26,612 bases of DNA from GCA-2733415 sp049614485 (lineage in GTDB: Bacteria > Bacteroidota > Bacteroidia > Flavobacteriales > Flavobacteriaceae): positions 1-26,612 of the forward strand of contig JBMZDR010000024.1 of assembly GCA_049614485.1 (NCBI GenBank). The letters are read 5' to 3'. The notes below the pieces were generated by a model. The model made no database searches. It saw nothing but the letters and a program-made list of their open reading frames with translations, and was not told where the DNA came from. Within the stretch, counting starts at the first letter, position 1; every line of letters begins with the position of its first letter. The position numbers were made by a program, and so were the translations under genes. Positions 16,658 to 24,132 of this stretch are shown here, piece after piece.

Positions 16658-16751
16658 NNNNNNNNNNNNNNNNNNNNNNNNNNNNNNNNNNNNNNNNNNN
16701 NNNNNNNNNNNNNNNNNNNNNNNNNNNNNNNNNNNNNNNNNNNNNNNNNNN
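16658..16751. other. Assembly gap (94 Ns)
   Basis: A run of 94 undetermined bases. It hides the stop of the GT9 gene and the spacer to the convergent reductase gene. The true length of the missing DNA is unknown. Confidence 1.
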
Positions 16752-16755
16752 ATAG

Positions 16756-17817
16756 TTACACATCATCAAAATCAATTTTAAGTGTTGCGCTTTTTGGTAT
16801 AGCTTGACAAGCTAAGGTTATGCCTTCTTCAATTTCTGAATCTGTTAAAATAGAATTTTTCAACAACTGAACTTCACCTTCAGTTACCAAGCACATGCAT
16901 GAACTGCAAACACCTCCTTGACAAGAATATGGTGCGTCAATTCCGTTTTTTAAAGCAGCATCTAATAAAGTTTCGTCTTGCTTAATAGTTATGGTAGTTT
17001 CCTCATCATCAACTAAAACTGTCATTTGTGCAGAGCCATTAAACTCTGAAGTTGTTGGTGCTTGTGTTACTTTTGATGTAGAAGCGGTAAACAATTCATA
17101 ATGTATTTGATTTTTTACAATATGATTTTGTAATAACTCATTTGAGACTAGTGTAATCATTTCCTCTGGTCCGCATAAATAAAAGCTATCAAAAGTTGTA
17201 GACTTGTGTTTGTTTTTTAAAATATAATTAACTTTTTCTTGATCTATTCTTCCAAATAAAGCTTCAGATTCATTTGATTTTGTATAGGTGTAGTATAAGA
17301 AAAATCTACCGAAATAATCTTTTTTTAAGGCGTTTAGCTCATCATGAAAAATAGTGTCATCAGATGTTTTGTTTCCATACATTAATACAAATGAGCTTTT
17401 TGGTTCGTTCAGGAGGACATCCTTTATCATGGCCATAACAGGAGTAATACCGCTACCAGCAACAAATGCGCCATAAGTTTTTTTATGCTCCTTATCAGTT
17501 TTTAAAATAAACTTTCCTTCAGGTACAGCAACATCTAAATGTTCTCCTTCTTTTAAAAGAGTATTGGCGTAAGTAGAAAATACACCGTAATTAATCTGTT
17601 TTACAGCAACTCTCAGTTCTCCAGATTCAGCCGTAGAACAAATAGAATATGAACGCCTAACTTCGGTGCCGTTAATATTGGTTCTGAATGTTAAGTATTG
17701 ACCAGGGATGAAATTAAAATCTTGTTTTAATTCATCTGGAATATTAAAACTTATTGAAACTGTATCTGAAGTTTCTTGTCTTATGTTTTTTACGCTAAGT
17801 GAGTGAAATCGCCCCAT
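16756..17817 (-). CDS. PaaE-like FAD/NAD(P)H and 2Fe-2S reductase
   Basis: A 353-residue electron-transfer protein with three modules. The FAD domain carries RRSYSICS (about 54-61) and an FIPGQYLTF motif; the NAD(P)H domain has VAGSGITPVMAM and YLCGPEEMI; and the C-terminal plant-type ferredoxin domain ligates a 2Fe-2S cluster through Cys299, Cys304, Cys307 and Cys337 (PYSCQGGVCSSC...CQA). This order matches PaaE, the reductase of phenylacetyl-CoA epoxidase, and related reductases. No oxygenase subunits are nearby, so the redox partner is unknown; in Flavobacteriia such lone reductases often serve other oxygenases or desaturases. Its start is divergent from the PadR gene across 128 bp. Confidence 0.88.
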   Translation of the reverse strand: MGRFHSLSVKNIRQETSDTVSISFNIPDELKQDFNFIPGQYLTFRTNINGTEVRRSYSICSTAESGELRVAVKQINYGVFSTYANTLLKEGEHLDVAVPEGKFILKTDKEHKKTYGAFVAGSGITPVMAMIKDVLLNEPKSSFVLMYGNKTSDDTIFHDELNALKKDYFGRFFLYYTYTKSNESEALFGRIDQEKVNYILKNKHKSTTFDSFYLCGPEEMITLVSNELLQNHIVKNQIHYELFTASTSKVTQAPTTSEFNGSAQMTVLVDDEETTITIKQDETLLDAALKNGIDAPYSCQGGVCSSCMCLVTEGEVQLLKNSILTDSEIEEGITLACQAIPKSATLKIDFDDV

Positions 17818-17836
17818 GTTAATCTAATTCTTTTGT

Positions 17837-17844
17837 CAAAAATA
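17837..17844 (-). promoter_or_regulatory. Candidate -7 box for the reductase gene
   Basis: Minus-strand TATTTTTG fits TAnnTTTG and ends 19 bp before the reductase start. No convincing -33 TTG is seen. Confidence 0.35.
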
Positions 17845-17902
17845 TAAAATCGAATGGCACTAACTTAGTTATTTGTAATAAAATAACACCTAAGAAAACT
17901 AT

Positions 17903-17928
17903 ATACATAAATAATTTATGTATGTTTG
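17903..17928 (+). promoter_or_regulatory. Palindromic operator overlapping the padR promoter
   Basis: Bases 17903-17923 form a perfect palindrome: arms ATACATAAAT and ATTTATGTAT around one central A. The right arm runs directly into TATGTTTG (17921-17928), a match to the TAnnTTTG -7 box, which lies 17 bp before the padR start. PadR repressors generally bind AT-rich palindromes with ATGT/ACAT half-sites, often in their own promoters, so this is a strong candidate for an autoregulatory operator. Confidence 0.7.
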
Positions 17929-17945
17929 TGAGGTAAATTTAAACT

Positions 17946-18284
17946 ATGAGTAACTCAAGATTATATAAAGGAAGCTTAACAATCATCATTTTAAAGTTGT
18001 TGTCTGAAGGAAATAAAATGTATGGCTATGAAATTACGCAAAAAGTAAAAGTGCTTACTAATGGCGAATTGGCTATTACTGAAGGAGCGCTTTATCCGGC
18101 GTTACATAAGTTGGAGGCAGATGGTATTTTAGAAGTAGAGGTTGTGAGTGTTGATAATAGATTGCGTAAGTATTATAAGCTAACTAAAAAAGGAGAAACA
18201 GAAACAGTTGATAGGTTAGAAGAGTTGCAGGCTTATATTAAAAACATGCAGGTATTGTTTAATCCGAAATTTGGTTTAGAATAA
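17946..18284 (+). CDS. PadR-family transcriptional regulator
   Basis: A 112-residue winged-helix repressor. It has the family core LYKGSLTIIILKLLSEG, KMYGYEITQKV, the recognition-helix region ITEGALYPALHKLEADGIL, and the wing NRLRKYYKLTKKGE; a short C-terminal helix (about 88-106) would provide the dimer contact. The short C-terminus puts it in the small (PadR-s1/LmrR-like) group. The gene is followed after 1 bp by a membrane protein with an N-terminal HAAS-like domain, the usual partner arrangement for PadR proteins in Firmicutes. A perfect palindrome overlapping its promoter suggests that it represses itself and the genes behind it. Confidence 0.93.
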   Translation: MSNSRLYKGSLTIIILKLLSEGNKMYGYEITQKVKVLTNGELAITEGALYPALHKLEADGILEVEVVSVDNRLRKYYKLTKKGETETVDRLEELQAYIKNMQVLFNPKFGLE

Positions 18285-18285
18285 T

Positions 18286-19059
18286 ATGAAGGTAACAAGA
18301 GATGAATTGCGGTTTATTGATACTTATTTAAAAAATTCATCAATTGACTATATAGATGTGCGCTTAGAGTTAACAGATCATATAGCAACAGCAATAGAAC
18401 AAGAATTGGAGGAAAACTCTGGTCTAGTGTTTTATGATGCGTTTAAGAATTACATGGTAATTTATAAAAAGAATCTTTTAGAGAATTATGAATTACAAAA
18501 AGTCAAATTAAGAGATAAAATTATTAAGCTGTTTTTAAAAAGATTTATATCGTTTGAAGTTTTGTTTTTAATTATTGTGTCAGGAGTATTGGTCAATAGT
18601 TTTAATGTTATTATATATGAAGCGTATTTTATAAATGTGAATTTTGCAGTATTTGTTAGTGTTTTAATCTATTATTATGTTGTGTTTTATAAGATGAAAA
18701 AAACGAGTGTTGGAGGCAGTTTACTGTCGCTAGTTACAGTTTGTTACTACGTGCTTTTTTATATAAAAAACCCGTTAGATTTATTTTTTTTAATGCCAGT
18801 AATACTAACAGGTTATTGGTTGTTTAAAACAATTGAAAAGCGTATTAATAAAGAATGGTCTGTAATAATTATAGTACTATTCAGCATTGTAATATTTCCA
18901 ATGTTTTTGTGGTTCGATCAATTTTCATTGCAATTTGTAACGGATAAAATAAAGGCAGGGTATTTCTTTTTTCAGATGATTATGTGGTATATGTTGTTTA
19001 AAACATTGAGGCAATACGGGGTTGAATTAAATAGAAAGTACAAGGCGGTTTTTACTTAA
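18286..19059 (+). CDS. Membrane protein with N-terminal HAAS-like domain (copy 1)
   Basis: A 257-residue protein. Residues 1 to about 85 are soluble and helical with the pattern SIDYIDVRLELTDHIATAIEQELEE and a following amphipathic helix (FYDAFKNYMVIY). From about 91 on there are some six hydrophobic segments (near 91-112, 119-137, 144-160, 164-182, 192-210, 226-244). The N-terminal pattern Y-x-D-x-x-x-EL-x-DH-x-A-x-x-IE recurs in the protein at 19633-20343 and resembles the HAAS domain of PadR partner proteins; this family assignment is by eye. Being 1 bp downstream of the PadR gene, it is probably in the same operon and may sense an envelope signal and bind PadR. Confidence 0.65.
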   Translation: MKVTRDELRFIDTYLKNSSIDYIDVRLELTDHIATAIEQELEENSGLVFYDAFKNYMVIYKKNLLENYELQKVKLRDKIIKLFLKRFISFEVLFLIIVSGVLVNSFNVIIYEAYFINVNFAVFVSVLIYYYVVFYKMKKTSVGGSLLSLVTVCYYVLFYIKNPLDLFFLMPVILTGYWLFKTIEKRINKEWSVIIIVLFSIVIFPMFLWFDQFSLQFVTDKIKAGYFFFQMIMWYMLFKTLRQYGVELNRKYKAVFT

Positions 19060-19085
19060 ATACAATACTGAGTGTAAGTGAACAA

Positions 19086-19116
19086 TTGGATTTTAATTTA
19101 ATATTAAGTATCTTTA
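19086..19116 (+). promoter_or_regulatory. Candidate promoter of the DUF2059 gene
   Basis: TTG at 19086-19088 and TATCTTTA at 19109-19116, 20 bp apart, differ from the Bacteroidota consensus (TTG, TAnnTTTG) only in the last base. It lies 56 bp before the gene in a 113-bp spacer with no other content seen. Confidence 0.4.
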
Positions 19117-19172
19117 AATGTGTAAGTTACTAGTCAGATGGTAATTAAATATCATTAATATAACAAAATAAT

Positions 19173-19580
19173 ATGGGGAAAATTATGTTGATAAGTGCAT
19201 TTTTGGTGGCTTTTGCCACTCATGCACAAGCGGATTTAGCGTATCAAAATACAGCAATGGAATTTGTAAAAATGACCAGTATGGATACTCAATTTGATAT
19301 GGCGATAAATCATTTAGGAAAAGATGTTTTAAGTGCAAAAAAAGAAGTTTTTAAAGCAGAAGTAGAAGCTACGTTAGAAAGCTTGTACCAAGAAACAGCT
19401 AATTTATATATGAGAGAGTTCACGAAAGCTGAGTTGGAAGATTTAGTCAAATTTTATAAAACAGAATTAGGTAAAAAATTGGCCGAAAAGCAAACTGTAA
19501 TAAGTCAAAAAGCAATGTTAATGGGGGTGTCATGGGGAAAAGAAGTGGAAGCGATTGCAAAAAAATATAGTGCTCAATAA
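19173..19580 (+). CDS. Secreted DUF2059-family protein
   Basis: A 135-residue protein with a short hydrophobic signal sequence (IMLISAFLVAFATHAQA, residues about 4-20, cleavage probably after Ala18 or Ala20), so the mature part of about 115 residues should be periplasmic. The mature part is helical. The hallmark is YMREFTKAELEDLVKFYKTELGKKLAEK at about 80-107, the conserved core of DUF2059. Function of the family is unknown. It is placed between the two HAAS-like membrane protein genes (113 bp after the first, 52 bp before the second), suggesting a shared envelope role, possibly as the periplasmic input to the module (inference). Confidence 0.85.
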   Translation: MGKIMLISAFLVAFATHAQADLAYQNTAMEFVKMTSMDTQFDMAINHLGKDVLSAKKEVFKAEVEATLESLYQETANLYMREFTKAELEDLVKFYKTELGKKLAEKQTVISQKAMLMGVSWGKEVEAIAKKYSAQ

Positions 19581-19632
19581 TTTTAAGTAAAAAAACTAAC
19601 CAAATTTAATTAACGTCTGACTAAAATTTACA

Positions 19633-20343
19633 ATGAGGAAAATTTCTGCTCCAGAAACAGCTAAACTATACGCTTTTACTAAAGCACATTATGTGGAGTA
19701 TTACGATTTGCAAACGGAACTGGTAGATCATCTAGCAAACGGAATAGAGTTGCTTTGGCAAGAAAAACCAACCCTTTCTTTTGATGACGCTTTACAAGTA
19801 GAATTTAAAAAGTTTGGTGTCTTTGGTTTTACTGATTTGGTGTCAGAGCGTTTGAAGAAAATGAATAAACGCTACAACAAATTGATTTTATCAATACTAA
19901 AAACCTACTTTACTATTCCAAAATTATTCTTAACAACAATGATGGTGTTGTTGATGTATGTGTTTTTAAATACGGTGCCTTATAAAGAGTATGTTGTAAT
20001 AGGGGTGTTTGTAATACTGCTGATAGTGATGTTGTATAAAACAGTAGTGTATAAAATAAAACAAGGTAAGCTTAAAAAAAGAGAACAAAAATTATGGATG
20101 TTTGAAGAAGTAATTTATTCATATGGGCAATCGTTTACGCTGTTTCAAATACTTGTTTTTTTTCCGCCACATTTTTTAAGTCCCAAATTTCTTGTTAAAA
20201 TAATGAATTATACTGTTGGCATGATGGTTTTATCAGTGGTGTTAACTCTGTTCTTAATAGGTGTGTATGTTATTATTAAAATAATTCCTTCTAAAGCAAG
20301 AGAATATATTTCTAACGCGCATCCTGAATATCACCTTGTGTAA
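19633..20343 (+). CDS. Membrane protein with N-terminal HAAS-like domain (copy 2)
   Basis: A 236-residue protein that resembles the gene at 18286-19059 at its N-terminus: HYVEYYDLQTELVDHLANGIE followed by SFDDALQVEFKKFGVFGFTDLV and a basic patch (ERLKKMNKRYNK). The membrane part has four or five hydrophobic segments (near 96-114, 119-140, 174-190 and 201-225). The N-terminal half matches the HAAS-like pattern better than copy 1, including the conserved Asp-His-Leu-Ala. No ribosome binding site is obvious; the ATG at 19633 is the first in frame. The sequence does not show enzymatic motifs. Likely a signalling or accessory partner of the PadR protein, but this rests on context. Confidence 0.65.
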   Translation: MRKISAPETAKLYAFTKAHYVEYYDLQTELVDHLANGIELLWQEKPTLSFDDALQVEFKKFGVFGFTDLVSERLKKMNKRYNKLILSILKTYFTIPKLFLTTMMVLLMYVFLNTVPYKEYVVIGVFVILLIVMLYKTVVYKIKQGKLKKREQKLWMFEEVIYSYGQSFTLFQILVFFPPHFLSPKFLVKIMNYTVGMMVLSVVLTLFLIGVYVIIKIIPSKAREYISNAHPEYHLV

Positions 20344-20479
20344 GTCTTTTGTGGCTTGGCTAATTTTATCTTTTTGTGTTTTAATCGCACTTTTTCAAAC
20401 AAAAACGTATTTTTACAACTTAATAGATACTAAACCAGAGTAATTTTAGTTATGTATTAGGGGTAAAAATAAATAGATT

Positions 20480-23026
20480 TTGAAGAAAAACACATATCAA
20501 ATACTAACACTTCTTTTTTTAGTCGCCATATTAATAAGTTGTTCGCGTAAAAAAGATAAGTTTCTTAACAGGTCATTTCATGCAATGTCAACAAAGTACA
20601 ATGTGTTGTACAATGGTAATTTGGCTTTTGAATCTGGTAAAAATGGGTTGATAGAATCATTTAATGATGATTATTGGCAGATTCTTCCAGTTGAACGTAT
20701 GCGAGTAGATGAAGAAGTTTTTCTTCCAGGGGTAAATAAAAATCCAGATTTTCAGCGTGCTGAAGAAAAGGCTGTTAAAGGAATTCAAAAGCACGGAATG
20801 AATATTCGTGGAAAAGAAAAAAACCCTCAAACAGATGAAGCTTATCTGTTACTTGGTAAAGCACGTTATTTTGATCAGCGTTTCGTGCCTGCATTAGAGG
20901 CGTTCAATTATATTTTGTACAAGCATCCTACGAGTGATAAGATAAATCACGCAAAAATATGGAGAGAAAAAGTTAATATCCGATTAGAAAATACTGAGCT
21001 TGCAATTGCTAATTTAAAACGGTTGATTTCTCAAGAAAAATTAAGTGATCAGGATGCTTCTGATGCTAATGCGATGCTTGCGCAGGCATACATTAATAAC
21101 AAGCATTTAGATAGTGCGGTTGCGCCAATTAAAATTGCAGTTGCGCGTACTAAAAATAAAGAAATTAAAGGCAGATTAGGTTATATTAAAGGGCAAATAT
21201 ATAATAGGCTTGGTTATAAGGATAGTGCTAATATTGCTTTTGATGAAATTATCAACTTAAAGCGCAAAACCTTATGGGTGTATTATGTAAATGCACAAGT
21301 TGCCAAAGCGAGAAATTTCAACTTTGAAAAAGGAGATAAGTTAGCGTATTCGGAATATTTAACAGCACTTTCTTTGCACAGAGAAAACAGGCCGTATTTA
21401 GATAAAATATATAACCTGATGGCTGTTTATCATCAGAATGTAACATCAGATTCTTTAGCTGCTGAATATTACAATAAGTCAATTAAAAGTGCTACATCAG
21501 ATGATTATTTACAATCATTAAATTATCGAGCATTAGGAGAATTTAAGTTTGACGCTACAAATTATAAAGCAGCTGGTGCTTATTACGATAGTACCATGAC
21601 TAAATTGAAATCAAAAAGTAAAGAATATCGTTTCTTTAAAAAGAAACGTGATAACTTAAAAGATGTTATTACTTATGAGGATTTAGCAAAGCGTAATGAT
21701 AGTATCTTAAGGATTCTAAACTATACAGAATCTGAGCGTTTAGTATATTTTAAAAACCACATTTCGGCTTTAAAAAAACAAGATTCGTTGCGTAAAGTTT
21801 TAGAAGCTGAAAAATCATTAGCATCTGTGGTTTCTGTCGGGGCTGGTGTGAATAACAAAAGTAAACAAGGTAAAGCGTCGGTGTTTTATTTTTACAATCC
21901 AACAACTGTCGCTTATGGTAAAGAGGAGTTCAGAAAAATATGGGGTGATAGAGTTTTAGAAGACGACTGGCGCAGAAGTAATAAAGGTCTTGCAATTACA
22001 GAAACGGATGCTGATGAGGCTGAGGTTGATGCAACTGCGATAAGCAAAGAAACTGAAGATATATATACTACAGACTATTACATGTCGCAACTACCAGAAA
22101 GTCCGGAGCAAAAAGACAGTATAGTTGGAAAACGTAATTTTGCTTACTATCAATTAGGATTAATTTACAAGCAAAAATTTAAAGAGTATGAGTTGGCAGG
22201 AAAACGCTTGGAAAAATTATTAAGTTTCCATCCAAATGAGCGTTTGGCGTTGCCAGCAAAATATCAATTGTATAAAATATATACAGAGTTAAATAGTGTA
22301 AAAAAAGAGGCGATTAAGCAGGATATTATTTCTAATTATCCGGCATCACGTTATGCGGAAATTTTAAGAAATCCAGATGCAATGCTCTCGTTTGCAGAAG
22401 GGAGTCCGAAAGCCGTTTATGAACGTTTGTATAAGAGGTTTGAAGCTGAAGATTATGAATTTGTAGCTGCAGAATTAGAGAAATCAATTACGCAATTTGA
22501 TGGTGATGAAATGTTGCCAAAATTCGAATTACTTAAAGCAGTGGTTTTAGGAAAAATTGATGGATTTGAAGCGTATAAGGAAAGTGTAAGTTATGTGGCG
22601 TTAAATTACCCAAACTCAGAAGAGGGAAAGGGAGCCCAAGAATTAGTATCAACAGCAATTCCTGTAATATCAAATCAAAAGTTAGAAAATAATGCTACAG
22701 GTAAAAACTACAAAATAGTTTATGTGTTTGATAAAAATCAAGAAGCTGTACAAGGCGTAAAAGAAAGTATAGAAAAGGCGCTTAAAGATACAGGTAAAGA
22801 TTATTTAAAAGTGTCATTAGATTATTACAATAGAGAGAAAACCTTTGTGGTGGTGCATGGGTTTATTACTCAGGAATTGGCTGCTTCTTTTCATTCGTTT
22901 TTACTTGAAAATAAAAGGAAGTACAAGCTAGGAGAAAATGTTATATTTCCATCTTCTTATAATTATAAAGTAATACAAGTACATAAAAAATTAACTGAAT
23001 TTCAAAATACTAAAACCCCAAAATAG
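20480..23026 (+). CDS. sprE: Gliding motility / type IX secretion lipoprotein SprE (PorW)
   Basis: An 848-residue tetratricopeptide lipoprotein. It starts at a TTG (20480): the next in-frame ATG lies beyond the lipoprotein signal, which ends LISC with Cys21 as the lipidated residue. Serine follows, with no acidic surface-export signal, consistent with a periplasmic anchor. Helical repeats follow (for example ALEAFNYILYKHPTSDKINHAKIW). The region about 466-500 (FYNPTTVAYGKEEF and RVLEDDWRRSNKG) is a SprE/PorW signature. It is thought to link the PorKN ring to the Sov translocon and is needed for secretion and gliding in relatives. The bactofilin gene follows 2 bp later. Confidence 0.92.
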   Translation: MKKNTYQILTLLFLVAILISCSRKKDKFLNRSFHAMSTKYNVLYNGNLAFESGKNGLIESFNDDYWQILPVERMRVDEEVFLPGVNKNPDFQRAEEKAVKGIQKHGMNIRGKEKNPQTDEAYLLLGKARYFDQRFVPALEAFNYILYKHPTSDKINHAKIWREKVNIRLENTELAIANLKRLISQEKLSDQDASDANAMLAQAYINNKHLDSAVAPIKIAVARTKNKEIKGRLGYIKGQIYNRLGYKDSANIAFDEIINLKRKTLWVYYVNAQVAKARNFNFEKGDKLAYSEYLTALSLHRENRPYLDKIYNLMAVYHQNVTSDSLAAEYYNKSIKSATSDDYLQSLNYRALGEFKFDATNYKAAGAYYDSTMTKLKSKSKEYRFFKKKRDNLKDVITYEDLAKRNDSILRILNYTESERLVYFKNHISALKKQDSLRKVLEAEKSLASVVSVGAGVNNKSKQGKASVFYFYNPTTVAYGKEEFRKIWGDRVLEDDWRRSNKGLAITETDADEAEVDATAISKETEDIYTTDYYMSQLPESPEQKDSIVGKRNFAYYQLGLIYKQKFKEYELAGKRLEKLLSFHPNERLALPAKYQLYKIYTELNSVKKEAIKQDIISNYPASRYAEILRNPDAMLSFAEGSPKAVYERLYKRFEAEDYEFVAAELEKSITQFDGDEMLPKFELLKAVVLGKIDGFEAYKESVSYVALNYPNSEEGKGAQELVSTAIPVISNQKLENNATGKNYKIVYVFDKNQEAVQGVKESIEKALKDTGKDYLKVSLDYYNREKTFVVVHGFITQELAASFHSFLLENKRKYKLGENVIFPSSYNYKVIQVHKKLTEFQNTKTPK

Positions 23027-23028
23027 GT

Positions 23029-23436
23029 ATGTTTTCAGAGAACAAAAAAAAGGTAAGAACGACAACATCGTCAATTACACAACAAAATAGAATTGTAGAA
23101 GGAACTAAAATAGTTGGTACTATAACATCAGAAGCTGGTTTAAGGGTTGATGGTGAAATAGAGGGAGATGTTAAAGTTTCTGGTAAAGTGGTTTTAGGTG
23201 TTAATGGTAAGATTAAAGGCACGTTAGTTTGTGCAAGTGCCGACTTTGAAGGGAAATTTATAGGTAAGTTAACGGTTGATGAAATGTTGTTTTTAAGAAG
23301 TGCTTCTCAAGTTCAAGGAGACGTGTTTATAAAAAAATTAACTGTAGAGCCAGGTGCAATATTTAATGCAACTTGCGTTATGGGTTCTGGGGTAAAGACT
23401 TTAAAAACTAGCTCAATTGAAGAAAAAACCGCTTAG
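23029..23436 (+). CDS. Bactofilin (polymer-forming cytoskeletal protein)
   Basis: A 135-residue protein of the DUF583/bactofilin family. After a short charged N-terminus the sequence is a run of beta-helix repeats with glycines at regular spacing: EGTKIVGTITSEAGLRVDGEIEGDVKVSGKVVLG, continuing to about residue 120. Bactofilins polymerise into filaments without nucleotide and often scaffold envelope processes. The gene begins 2 bp after sprE and its last 20 bp overlap the atpZ gene, so it is translationally linked to both. The position between a gliding/secretion lipoprotein and ATP synthase genes could mean a scaffolding role for the secretion machinery, but this is only inference from context. 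Confidence 0.92.
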   Translation: MFSENKKKVRTTTSSITQQNRIVEGTKIVGTITSEAGLRVDGEIEGDVKVSGKVVLGVNGKIKGTLVCASADFEGKFIGKLTVDEMLFLRSASQVQGDVFIKKLTVEPGAIFNATCVMGSGVKTLKTSSIEEKTA

Positions 23437-23635
23437 CAAATATGTCAGGTTTACAGGTATAGCTTTTCAAATGGGAGGAACTATATATTTAGGAAGTTTG
23501 TTGGGTGAATGGTTGGACGGAAAGTTTCCGAATGAACATGAGCTCTATGTTAAAATATGTACATTGCTAGCTGTTTTTGGCGCAATGTTTTCTGTTATAC
23601 GCCAAGTAATAAAAATTACCAATCAAGATGATTAA
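23417..23635 (+). CDS. AtpZ/AtpI-family protein
   Basis: A 72-residue membrane protein with two hydrophobic segments (about 14-31 and 43-64) and the family pattern YVRFTGIAFQMGGTIYLGSLLGEWLD. AtpZ/AtpI proteins form a small membrane complex associated with ATP synthase assembly and ion uptake. The start is TTG at 23417, giving a 20-bp overlap with the bactofilin gene; the next in-frame ATG is at residue 19, inside the first membrane helix, so TTG is more plausible. The stop overlaps the following gene by 8 bp. Position just before the ATP synthase genes agrees with the call. Confidence 0.85.
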   Translation: MKKKPLSKYVRFTGIAFQMGGTIYLGSLLGEWLDGKFPNEHELYVKICTLLAVFGAMFSVIRQVIKITNQDD

Positions 23636-24017
23636 AAGAATTCTTATCTATATAGCAATAGTGCTAGTTGTTTTTGCAGTAATATTTTTCGCACATGATT
23701 TAATTTTAGCAAAAAAAGAATTGCATCTGTCTTATTCATTAATAAACGTTTATTTGTTTCATGCTATAACCTCAGTTGTGGTGTATATAGTTATTGAAAT
23801 TATAGCAGAATATGTTCAAGGACAAGAAGGATATGGGTTTTTAGCATCCGTTTTTCTGAAAATAGGGTTCTTTTTGTTGTTATTTAAGAGCATAATATTT
23901 CCTGAAGTTCCTTTAGAGATGTATCAACGGGTTTCAATGATCGTCCCTTTCTTTCTATTTTTGTCAATTGAAGCAATAGGAGTTGTAAATCTTTTAAAGC
24001 TAAAAGATGTAAATTAG
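23628..24017 (+). CDS. Four-span membrane protein, DUF6168 family
   Basis: A 129-residue protein with four membrane segments (about 4-24, 38-60, 69-90, 101-124) and few charged residues apart from HDLILAKKELHLSY between the first two. This layout, together with placement between atpZ and atpB in Flavobacteriia, matches the DUF6168 family. Function is unknown; the position suggests it takes the place of AtpI next to AtpZ. It overlaps the AtpZ-like gene by 8 bp, so the two are translationally coupled. The ATP synthase promoter lies downstream of it, so expression may be only partly joined to the atp operon. Confidence 0.75.
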   Translation: MIKRILIYIAIVLVVFAVIFFAHDLILAKKELHLSYSLINVYLFHAITSVVVYIVIEIIAEYVQGQEGYGFLASVFLKIGFFLLLFKSIIFPEVPLEMYQRVSMIVPFFLFLSIEAIGVVNLLKLKDVN

Positions 24018-24060
24018 AGCCTTTCTGAGTACAGAAAATAAACTAAGTTTAAAAAAGCAT

Positions 24061-24089
24061 TTGTAGTTTTGATTTATTGTGTACCTTTG
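24061..24089 (+). promoter_or_regulatory. Promoter of the ATP synthase operon
   Basis: TTG at 24061-24063 and TACCTTTG at 24082-24089, separated by 18 bp, give a full match to the Bacteroidota promoter form (TTG, 17-23 bp, TAnnTTTG). It lies 43 bp before atpB, leaving a leader of about 35 nt. Confidence 0.7.
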
Positions 24090-24132
24090 CACCGAAATTT
24101 AGGAAGCATAAATTTTATAGTATATATAAGGT

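Noticed and set aside
16658..16751. Possible continuation of the GT9 gene, or a minus-strand frame, through the N run.
   Set aside because: The bases are unknown, so no protein can be read there; only the part up to 16657 is supported.
20349..20374. TTG and TATCTTTT spaced 15 bp apart as the sprE promoter.
   Set aside because: Spacing is too short and the -7 box deviates in its last base; the 136-bp spacer before sprE has no better candidate.
24022..24037. TTTCTG-AGTA-CAGAAA hairpin after the DUF6168 gene as a terminator.
   Set aside because: A perfect but short 6-bp AT-rich stem without a following T-run; too weak to call.
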